The notes beneath the pieces were generated by a model that saw only the letters and a list, made by a program, of their open reading frames with translations, did not search any database and was not told where the DNA came from. The translations under genes were made by a program, and so were the position numbers. A DNA stretch of 64,000 bases from Taenia hydatigena (lineage: Eukaryota; Platyhelminthes; Cestoda; Cyclophyllidea; Taeniidae): assembly GCA_036345935.2 (NCBI GenBank), contig JADWOT020000005.1:6815960-6879959 (forward strand), given 5' to 3'. Positions within the stretch are counted from its first letter, which is position 1; every line of letters starts with the position of its first letter. This document shows, in pieces, positions 39,701-49,500 of this stretch.

Positions 39701-39955
39701 GCTTCTACTAATAATTCTCAGCTCTCAGTGGTCAACCCCTTTGAGCCATCAAAGTTACAGCCGCCTCAATCAGTGGTGCCAGGGGCATTTGATCCCTCTA
39801 GACGATTTGATATGCCCTACCCTGGTGGAATTCACATGCCACCACCTCCACCACCATTTAATTCAGCTGCCTCGGCCGGGCCACCTTTTCAATTGCCGCA
39901 GTTTTTGCAACACACACAGCCACCACCACCGCCTCCAAGAACGCGTGATGTTTGA
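36100..39955 (+). CDS. Post-2: Posterior Hox protein, Post-2 type (4 exons, 643 aa)
   Basis: Homeodomain transcription factor of the posterior Hox class, expected to specify posterior identity in the nucleus. Exons are 36100-36793, 37798-38265, 38349-38491 and 39329-39955; phases (1, 1, 0) join cleanly to give 643 codons. The homeodomain is residues 392-451. It begins GRKKRKPYTRYQTMVLENEY, contains ITRQKRWEISCKLHLTERQ and ends with helix 3 VKVWFQNRRMKSKKL. W48, F49, N51 and R53 are intact. The TMVLENE and ITRQKRWEISCKLHL signatures are those of lophotrochozoan Post-2 rather than Abd-B or Post-1. There is no YPWM hexapeptide, as expected for posterior Hox proteins. The flanks are low complexity: Ser/Pro/Gln-rich exon 1, Pro and Ala runs in exon 2, Gly and Pro runs in exon 4. 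The start is the first ATG after a splice acceptor. Assignment to Post-2 rests on remembered family signatures, not a tree. Confidence 0.9.
37798..38265 (+). CDS. Post-2: Post-2 exon 2
   Basis: The acceptor is TTTTTCCACAG and the donor GATG|GTAAGC; the exon starts and ends in phase 1. It encodes a Pro run, a Gln/Pro-rich stretch and a seven-residue Ala run, typical of linker sequence N-terminal to Hox homeodomains. No structured domain is visible. Confidence 0.88.
38349..38491 (+). CDS. Post-2: Post-2 exon 3: homeodomain residues 1-44
   Basis: The acceptor is GCATCTTTAG after an 83-bp intron; the exon ends in phase 0 at the CAG codon of ERQ. It encodes the N-terminal arm, helix 1, helix 2 and the start of helix 3. 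The 837-bp intron that follows falls between homeodomain positions 44 and 45, a site used by many homeobox genes. Confidence 0.92.
39329..39955 (+). CDS. Post-2: Post-2 exon 4: recognition helix and C-terminal tail
   Basis: The acceptor is CATATTTAG. The exon opens with VKVWFQNRRMKSKKL, the DNA-contacting part of helix 3, with the invariant W48, F49, N51 and R53. Position 56 is Ser, where Post-2 proteins commonly have Arg. The 190-residue tail has Gly-rich and Pro-rich segments and ends at TGA 39953-39955. Confidence 0.92.
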   Translation: MKVWFQNRRMKSKKLQARAPNLNSTNSKHDSSGAEEGHGGGAGDGGGGSRSGCPSTVSSLDSGAPSQHPNNLQSSYNSAGGGSGGGAYPGAPPPFHFTSSMKMDPSKSPGQQSDGKDSVNTDFAASTNNSQLSVVNPFEPSKLQPPQSVVPGAFDPSRRFDMPYPGGIHMPPPPPPFNSAASAGPPFQLPQFLQHTQPPPPPPRTRDV

Positions 39956-40553
39956 GGGAAGAAAAACCAAAAGATCCTAATGGCCAAATGCACCCCGAAG
40001 TAACCAAAAGTAGAACTTTTTACTGTTCCTAAACTGCACTCGTCATGCACTCCAATAATCACAAAAATTCAACTGTTCGCACACACTCACATCGAAATTG
40101 CCCTTTTGCTTCGCTAAGAAACTTATTCTGCCTATATCTATCCTTTTCTGATATCAAGTGGATAAAAAATGTACATAATTTTAACAAGATATGCAGATGC
40201 AACAGCTTCTTTTCTTTCAGTCCTGGGTATATTGCAAATTTAAGGAATCACTAATACATTGTGAATGAAAAATAGACTATACACACATTCCAAGTATAAA
40301 CCATCACAAGGCTCAATTATTCAAAAAACGCTCTACTTCCACTATAATAAGTAGCTGGTATTTCGAGATCATAGAGTGGGACCTAGCCTAACAATGTTAA
40401 CTTTGCAATTTATTTAGTCTTTATGTGTTTTGGGTCGTACATATTGCAACGACGATAGGAACTTTTATCTTCCAGTCATTGTATGACAGCTCGCTTGTAG
40501 ATGCGTTGCAATCTCGCCCAAGTACGATTAAACGAAACTATTTGATGCAGCAA

Positions 40554-40559
40554 AATAAA
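40554..40559 (+). terminator. Candidate polyadenylation signal for Post-2
   Basis: This AATAAA lies about 600 bp past the Post-2 stop. I saw no canonical AATAAA between the stop and this point. It lies before the convergent alpha2/delta gene's stop (40939). Assignment is by position only. Confidence 0.4.
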
Positions 40560-40863
40560 GCATTTTGAGAAGGTCCGAGAATAGTTTGTTTCCGCCAATC
40601 CAGTTTTGATTTGTCCGCTTAGCAGCCATATCATAACTGCCCTAATTTTACCTAAAATGAAAAGCTTGCCTACATCTAACAGTCTTCGACCATAGTTTAC
40701 ACTAAGACAGCGAACCAATGACTTGAATAGAGAACGAAAAGGTTTGGAATCTGTAGCCTTCACAACGCGCATAAAAACCGTTGTAGCAATTAATCTTACT
40801 ACTTCATAGACCCATTTTCGATTCTTGATGAGGCAAAAGTTACACTTTAAATAATTGTACACT

Positions 40864-40907
40864 TTTATTTGCATCACCATCAATGATACGAGTAATGACT
40901 TTTTATT
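40864..40907 (-). terminator. Candidate polyadenylation signals for alpha2/delta
   Basis: AATAAA occurs twice on the minus strand, at 40902-40907 and 40864-40869, about 35 and 70 bases past the tentative stop. Position fits, but the last exon itself is uncertain. Confidence 0.4.
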
Positions 40908-40938
40908 AAGAAGAAAGCTTGTCAAATTGCATAACAGA

Positions 40939-43523
40939 TTAAAATAGTGCGGAGAACCTGCAAGCGTCTGAAAGACTAAAATGCAAGCCCGTGAAAACGA
41001 ATGGGTTCACGTCATACACGCGACGATTGGGCGTCGATATCGCGGATTTGAGGCTGATTGGCAAATCGAAATGTCTTCAGCTAGAAGAACCACACAAAGA
41101 GCAAGTTAGAGGGCAAACAGCATGCGTCTTTCCCACCTCGAATATAAAGCCACTGACTTCAAAGCCAGACCCCATACACTTGAAAGGCGCGTGTTCAACT
41201 GTTAATTCATTCGCAATTAGATATTATGGAAAGAACGTGCTACAAATCCGTTTGAAATGTAATCTTTAAATACCAAAATTGAATTCCAAAAGCGGATGTA
41301 GAGAATTTAATTTGATGTTAGGTCTGACGTCGTCCCATATGACTGATGTACCGTTTAAAATATTCAAGCTGCTAAGACACGAAATTTAAAAATAAGCTTC
41401 CCCAAGCTATTTATCTACTCATTTCCCATCTATTAATGAGTGAAATATGTATTAATAGATCCCAGAAATGTGTAGAAAATACAAGAGTTTTATGCATTTA
41501 CGTGTTTATTTCCTAATTAAACAAGGTAACACTGAAGTAGGTCATGCTAGGCTTACTTGAACCAAATTTCGACATTATTACAGATGTCCTGCATAAGCAA
41601 TGCATAAATGCAATTTAAAAATAACCTTCCTGCCCTAGTTCAATTCCATAAGGTGTTGCTGTTGCTTCAAGCAACAGGGAATTCGTAAAAGTTGATTTTT
41701 TGTCAAGTCAAACAGTAATGATATAACGCAATGAATGCATCAAGGCGTAGCGTCAAGTGGTTAGTACTCCTAAGACGACTGCACGTCGGTTCAATTCATT
41801 TTCGAGTTTATAGATGTTGTCATTCAATCATACCTATGGATGGAGTGAGCTGCCAATCGTAGTCCTTTTTGATGCACGTACATGCGGGATCGGTCTTAAT
41901 GAGTTTGAGATTAGTCTCGGGCAGGGATGCCGACGACCACTGGCGGGTGCACTGAGGCGAGCAGGTGAAGTTTCCGGTGGCCTCCACTGGGCTAGAAGGC
42001 TCCTTTCTGAAGTTGGCCCCGTCAGTAGCGTAATAACGGTAGGTTGATTTGACACAATTCACGTAGTCAACGCCTTGATCCAGAGCGAAAGTATCTATGA
42101 TGCAAGGTGGTGAGCAAAAAGTCGAAATTGAAACAACAACTGGTAGGCCGTGACAGTATAAAATATTTTTACAGCAATGCTGAAGGTCACATAAGTGTTG
42201 CATGCTACTTTGGACCATAACATGACTATTGTCATTTAGAAGGGAAATGTTTCCAGATTTCTCCACCGAAAGCGATAAGGGTGGACAAAAAAGCAACTTA
42301 CTGATAAACATTTTTGATAGAATCATGAGAACACTAAAATGCAAAACACAGTAGTCTTATGTTCCATTCAATCTAAGGAATGCAAGATGGTATATTTAAT
42401 GTTTGCTCACTTAGTCAATTTGACAATGACCGCAAAGGTCTCTCGCAGAACCGACAGCCAGAAATTGGGATAAAACAGTTGACAAAGGCCTCTGACCAAG
42501 TTCTGTAGAGATAATAGTGTAAAAAAACCTGGAGAAGGTAGAAATTATGCCAAATGTAAATAGTGCTTACAGGGACTAACTTAGTTGCAGGCGAAGTGGA
42601 ATTCTTTTCACCGAGGTGAGCAGAATCGCAGACAGCCTGATAGTCGTGATATCGCACTCTAAAGAAAATATGAAGTGAATTTGCAATAATATACAGAAAT
42701 TTGCACAGACATATCGTCAAAACTAGTACTAGAAAGGCAAAATCTGAGGACTATTACAAAGGGTCTAAGGCTTATGCTCCGTCAAGAATTTGGAGCCAGA
42801 CTAGACCACCAGTGCGATCGAAATGGCTGAAGCGGACCCATCTAGTTCATCTACCTAGATAGAGGCTCTGGCGTAGTCCACATACGCTGAGAGCAACATG
42901 TAGTTACCGGGAAACCAATTGAAGAAATAGTAAACTTTACAATTACTTAAAGCACAATAATACGAGCCCACTGGTTAAAATGTGGTACCACAAGAAATCA
43001 CGTAGACGGTTCTGTGTCGGCAGTGCATTGTGCCACGAATACGTTCAATTGGGACCATTAATGCGACTCGAATCGCAAAGCGAAAAAAAAACGTGACCCA
43101 TGCGAAGCGCGATGGAGATGTACCTGCTGTAGACCGAATTTTCAAGAAGCGACTCCATCAGCGGCGGATCAACGTGCCCAAGAAAATGACCAACCTTAAA
43201 GAAGAGAATAATGATGCAATGCACCTTCACTTTACGTTAAAATTTCCCGCTGGGACTGGGACAGATCTGAAGGAAGAATCAAAATCAAAACGCTCAAAGG
43301 TGACTTTGTTTGCCCCTGATAAGAAATAATAAACATAAATAGCAACCAGGATGAATTTACGACTGTGCGTATCTTCGAATTACCTGATAATTCAACCGTT
43401 CGTTATTTACAGCCATGACGAAAGCTGCATCGTCCAGTAGGTAGCAAGTGTCCCTGTTGTTGCAGTGCGGAAAACGCTTCAAGACTTCCTGCAGGTAGGT
43501 TTCGCTCAAAGTGAGACCCGCCA
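40939..43523 (-). CDS. alpha2/delta C-terminal (delta) exons
   Basis: Exons 43384-43523, 43124-43194, 42571-42658, 42411-42502, 42302-42333, 41834-42094, 41018-41080 and a tentative last exon 40939-40967, all phase-compatible. Blocks in order are VAGLTLSETYLQEVLKRFPH, DTCYLLDDAAFVMAVNN, GHFLGHVDPPLMESLL, VRYHDYQAVCD, GVDYVNCVKSTYRY, TGNFTCSPQC, DPACTC and NPRYRRPIVAC. These match the Cys-rich delta region that is disulfide-linked to alpha2. The last exon adds only about ten residues before TAA (40939-40941) and lacks a hydrophobic GPI signal, so the true C-terminus may differ. Confidence 0.8.
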
Positions 43524-46500
43524 CTACATCAGAAGTGCAAATTTCACTCTTACTCTATCACCAAAAAAGTATACGTTAATAGCAGTAGAAATACCATTTT
43601 TATTTGCCTTTGATTTACAAAAACTTTGCATTTGGCGAAGTACCGCTCAAAAATTTTCCAAAAAGTCTTGCCAGGTTTAATTTGCTGACCATTGTACTGC
43701 CACTTTAATGACTCCCGTTCATGCTTACAATCATTTTCGTTGTGAGATTAGTTAAATAATCCTGAATGTTTCCAAGTATAGCTAATTTAAAGCAGAAAAA
43801 TGCCGCTGATCCGAAAAAACGATACACAGTGTTCACGATAAGACTTTAGCCCACCTGCAAATGTGTTTGTAAGTCCATTTTGTGACGCCTGAGCACCTAT
43901 AAACACCGTTACTTTTGGTAGGGAGACGATTTGCGGCTCAGATGGGATTCGTGCAGTCGTTTGAACCACTGGGACAAAATTTTGGGGCTTCTTTGTCGAA
44001 AATAGAGTGGATGTGTTTTCTGTTATTAGTGCGTCCGTTTCCTGAGACACATTGAATTTCGAATCGACATCTTCACTGCCTCCTGAATGTATTTCACCAT
44101 TAAAAAGTCCCGACGTCGTCTCCGAGCCATCCATAAATGCGGATGTTGTCGCGTCTGTTTCAACTGATCCAGTAGATGCATTAAAAAGTCCCGACGTCGT
44201 CTCTGAGCCATCCATAAGTGCGGGTGTTGTCGCGTCTGTTTCAACTGATCCAGTAGATGCATTAAAAAGTCCCGACGTCGTCTTTGAGCCATCCATAAGT
44301 GCGGATGTTGTCGCGTCTGTTTCAACTGATCCAGTAGATACATTAAAAAGTCCCGACGTCGTCTCTGAGCCTTCCATAAGTGCGGATGTTGCCGCGTCTG
44401 CTTCAACTGATCCAGTAGATGCATTAAAAAGTCCCGACGTCGTCTTTGAGCCATCCATAATTGCGGATGTTGCCGCGTCTGCTTCAACTGATCCAGTAGA
44501 TGCATTAAAAAGTCCCGACGTCGTCTCTGAGCCATCCATAAGTGCGGGTGTTGTCGCGTCTGTTTCAACTGATCCAGTAGATGCATTAAAAAGTTCCGAT
44601 GCCGTCTTTGAGCCATCCATAAATGCGGATGTTGTCGCGTCTGTTTCAACCGATCCAGTAGATGCAGTAAAACGACGTCGTCTCTGAGCCATCCATAAGT
44701 GCGGGTGTTGTCGCGTCTGTTTCAACTGATCCAGTAGATGCATTAAAAAGTTCCGATGCCGTCTTTGAGCCATCCATAAATGCGGATGTTGTCGCGTCTG
44801 TTTCAACCGATCCAGTAGATGCAGTAAAATCAATTGTTATACTTGATCCGTTGAAACTTGCACTACTGAATGAAGCCAAATCATATCCACTTTCCTCCAT
44901 ATAGCTGGCATCAGTCATCATGGTCGTCAGAGGAGGTGAATAAGAGGAGACTCCTGATACCGCTTGCCTCAACAAGCGCCTCAATTCCGTCACATCCGAC
45001 GTCAGCGTCACTTTGTCATCAGAAGTTACGACTTAATAAGAAGTAAGCCTTTTTTGAGACCAGGCTAATGTGTGTCAAAAGTCTAGAATCAGAGCTTTAA
45101 GATTCACAATATGTAACGAGATTGGAGAGTGTTGGCAGCTGTTTTATCGACAACCGAAAGATCCACTGCATAACATTTACTCTTATCAAACCACATTTTC
45201 AGACTGCAATGACAACATTTCACTTAATTTACCGGCAAATCGAATTTCGCATGATTCTGGTTTGTTTACAACGTAATGAAACTTACTTTGGTACACCAGA
45301 AAGTCAACATAAAATTGTATTATTCCATTTAAAAAGGATAATTTTACTACCTTTGAAGAAACAACTACTGAACATTGGGAATCACTAGAGAGACTTAACG
45401 TTGTGAACAAAAGTGAAGACGTGAGATAAAATGATTTTTCACGATAGTGAGAATTAAAGACATTAGTCAGAACACAGAGTCTGCCAAATGACCATTTTCT
45501 GCATAAAGCTTTTCACTTTACAATCACGTTACTTGAAGACAAATCGCGGTTAGAGTTCGCGATAGACTACTAGCCACAGGGCATACAAGACGTAGGATTA
45601 GTGTGTAGAAGCCACGGGTTTGTTTGTTCAAAGTTGCATGCAATAGTCAATGCTTAATCGTGACGTCCTCCACCTGCATCAGGCAAAACACAGGCGAAAC
45701 GGAGAAAATATAATCCTTGGAGCAAATTTAACAGTCTTTCATGGTCACTCAACAAACAATTCACTGATAATACTTTTCAGAGCAAAGTACGCAGTTGCAG
45801 CGGAAGTGATTAACAAAAACTACGAAACAATATCAAAACTTGGCATAAAACTACTCGACCCATAGTGAATAAGTAGCTACGTTCAAACAAGAAATTACAA
45901 CCCAATTTCTTTTTTTTGCATCAACTCCTCAACACTCCAATTTGTCGTTTAATTGATGCTCACATCATAAAGGATGCGAATGATACTTCATATCACCACT
46001 TTAAGAGCGAATTAAATTTGAGTCAAGATAAAATGCGAATATTATTACAAATAATCCCATTGTGCCTCACCTTCTGTTGCTTCGGTTGTTTCAATCGCCT
46101 CCGAAATTGGTGCTTAAATAAGGCACAAAAGGTACAGAGTTGGACTCGCCAAAGACTCGAATTCGATGTTATCGAATACGCATTAAAGTGTTACAAAGAA
46201 TAAATTGCATATGGAAGTGGCATAGGCACCCAATATTACGTACATTCCGGGGAAGTAGAGAGTACGTGTGCTGAAATAGATAAAGTGTGGAGAGACGCTG
46301 TGAGACTAGGCCCACCGCACATGGATGTCATCAAAAAATGCCCAAAAAGGAAACTTCAAGGTTAAAACCTGGCTATTTATGCCGAGACGGGGCTGGACAA
46401 TGCAGCGAAAAAGATAAACAAGCTGAATTTGAAGAAGTCGCTCAGCATTAACAAAAACCCCAAAGCATGTATGAAAGAGCGGATAGGAGCGAATGTCAAA

Positions 46501-49500
46501 CAATTCCATGGACACAATGTGAACAAGGAATTGTTCAAATACCGCAAATAAAAAACGATTTTTTGCAATGTTGTGTGTGGAAATAAAAAGTAATAGTAGG
46601 TACGCATGACGGGTGTTGACAAACTGAATTCAAAAATTGTGTCAAAACTTCCTTGGAAATGAGCAATGGTTCCAGTAGGCATGATAACAAGGCCCATCTG
46701 CATTAGACAAATTATTTTTTGGTAGACTTGCCAAATAATTTGCCACTAGACATTAAAAGGTCTTGCATAGAGGTAAGTTCAGGCAAAGCAGCGGGGCGAG
46801 GAGGCCAGCTGTACACAACCAAGCCTAGCATTAGCCTCAAAGTAGCCTTTACTCATTTTATAGATGGCCAATTGAAAACATGAATTTATAATCAAAATTC
46901 AACAGGAGATAAAACCAATTTTATCGTGTAATGACAACATTAATGACAAACTTACCTGCTGCTGTGGTTGTTCCATGACTACTTGAAGACATCTCCGATA
47001 ATTCTGAGGCTGGAAAGTAAAGAAACAAATAGATTGAAAAGTAGTGTTTGACATCCTTAGGCAATTGAAGCATTCAAATCTCAACAATGGCTAAGAGAGT
47101 TCAGGGCTCGTACGTACAAATTTGGGGTTAAAAGTTACTTCAAATACGCAGTGGCTATAGCTTACAAGCAACATCCGGAATGGCACTATAACTAGCCTCA
47201 TGAATGTTATATCTGGTGCCTCAGCGACTCCCAATGATGGTGGAAGTTACGGAATCATATAGGACGAATGTACGTTGCTAACGTTTACATTCTCGTCCTG
47301 TTTTAGATACTTATTGACCAAAACAGAACTATTTTTCCAAATTAAATCACAGACATGATTAAAAATGGCAGAATACAAGAATAGTTTACATCATCTATTG
47401 CATTTTGGAGCATGATTTGATTGCAAGTTTAGTTACAACCAGGGTTTCTTGAACAAAAAGTAGGTGCGAAAAAATTGTGCGTAGCAAAACAAGTCGTCAT
47501 TGAAAGGATCTCCACGTGATTTCATCCTTAAATTTGTCACTGCCCTGCAGTGACAAATTTAAGGATCGGACCACCCTCCGACAATGAATACACCTTCAGA
47601 AAAAGCATTTTAAAGGTGATTGCCTGTTTGAGTGACTAGTATTTCAACAAAAAAGGAGGAGGTCTCGACCAAACTGTCAGTAAGCATGAGCTAGTACTGT
47701 ATTCGCGGAGTTGCAGCGATTTAGGTGCTTACAAGGTTAATAAGTTAAATCAGAAGGTTGGTTGTTTAAAAATTTGCTAAAATGGAGCAGGGGACAAATG
47801 GAGCACTGACAAATTCTTCCCTTTCATATTTTTTTTAGGGTGAGCATAAACGTTGAATAAAATGTTTGTGTTAGCGCACCTACAAATTCACTATTCACTA
47901 AGAGTAGTGTGATAATAAATGCATAAGTTTTGACAAAACACGTTTTTTTCCCAACTGAAGGCTATAGTGTAGCCATTTCTCTGGTATTGCGATTCGGTGG
48001 AGCATATTTCTTGGGTAATAACAAAAATTAAAGTTGAAATTTATGCATTCATTAGGAGTCACACTTGATTAGGATGTCCAGGAAGCCGAAGTAACAGGAT
48101 CTACAAGGGGCAAAGGTCTCGCTTGAGCCCAATCATTTGAGGCGAAAACAACCGGAGTTAGCAAACCGCACAAGTCTTTTGATACCCAAAGACGAAGCCC
48201 CAGTGTGACGGTTAGAATTCCTTTTGTCTATTAAAAAATACAGCCTTTAAAGCAAAAAGGATATTAAGGAATTCAGATTTATTTACTAAGTGCAGGATGA
48301 AGCTTATGCGAACTATCAAAAGACACGCCTAACAAGCTCGATTCGCCTTACGTTAATCCAAAAGATAAGAACCTCCCTTCCTTGGTCAGTTTCTTGAGGA
48401 GAAACTACCTTCTTCTCCATTGAAAAAAAGAGGCATTTTGTGCTTGGCAAAAGTAATCATTGTAAAGAGTGTTAAATAACCCTTTTTATGCAGTGTTAAC
48501 AAAAGAATACGTTACTTGATGGTGGCGTTGTTGAGGGAACAGTGAAGAATAGGCGCTCCTCCGATTCCGGTAGAAGTGGCTCTGTGCATTTAAAATGAAC
48601 ATTGTCATATATACCTTCTAGGAAATTTCATTTTAAGCATTTATTTCAGCAAATCACCAAAAACGCTTAAAGACGCCTAGTTGTTGTACCCTAATCTCTC
48701 CTCTCATTCTGAATAGTTTTACAATTATAAACTTCGAGATGCTGATATAAGAGTTGCATTTCTTGGTTTCAGCCAGGCAAAGCCTTACTGGCTGATAATA
48801 TAGTGCCTTGCTGATTGGCTAATCAGACTAATCAAAAACTTGTCATACGAAAAAAAAGACCTGTAAGCCACTTCCAGGTTCGCATAATAAGATCTTGCGA
48901 TTGTCAGAAACACAATACAGTAATCTTAGGCAGCATTACTTAGTCGGCGAGCTCGGAAATACTCAAAAGTCAAGTGCTTGTGTGTAAAAAGGGAGCGTAT
49001 CCCCAAAGCAGCAGTTAAAAAGGATAACTGACCTGTCAGCTTCGGTTGAATCCAAAATAACAATCCGTGTGAATCAAGCACGCGTTGCCAAATCGAGGAG
49101 TTGGCAAAGTCGGCTGTCATAAGTGGTTCAAACTCCTGTTTCGCGCTGAAAAGGCATAAGTATAACCCCAAAAGCAAAATCATTATCTGGTATTTGAGAA
49201 AAAAATAATTTACCGAGGATTGTTTATAACACAATACAAATAAGGTCCTGTAAGTTCATCTTTAGAAATTCATTTGAATGCAAAGTAATTTACCCAGAGT
49301 AATCTCTGAATACAGTGACTCCCTTCGACAAATCTGCCATTCAAGTATCTCACAAATGGTTTACGAACGACAACGTACTCCGAGGGGTAGATGAATCCCA
49401 GACCAGAGGTGAAGAAAACTGAACGAGCTGCGACATACTTGGACATGCGTGACGAACTCCACGCACGCAAAACATCCAGTCCAACGAGAAGATCTGACAT

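Noticed and set aside
40476..40925. 149-codon minus-strand open frame just downstream of alpha2/delta
   Set aside because: No recognisable domain. It overlaps the candidate poly(A) signals and cannot be joined in frame as a GPI tail.
41741..41792. tRNA-like A-box (TAGCGTCAAGTGG) and B-box (GGTTCAATTC)
   Set aside because: No consistent D-stem, anticodon stem or acceptor stem can be drawn. At most it is a decayed tRNA-derived SINE fragment.
44052..44687. Long + strand open frame across the 81-bp repeats
   Set aside because: The repeats are open in several frames on both strands. Only the minus-strand frame is linked by splice phase to recognisable alpha2/delta sequence on both sides.
48098..48112. 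String resembling miR-10 (minus strand CCCTTGTAGATCC), interesting near a Hox gene
   Set aside because: It has an extra T in the seed region compared with the CCCTGTAGA core and the flanks do not fold into a precursor hairpin. The location is inside an alpha2/delta intron.
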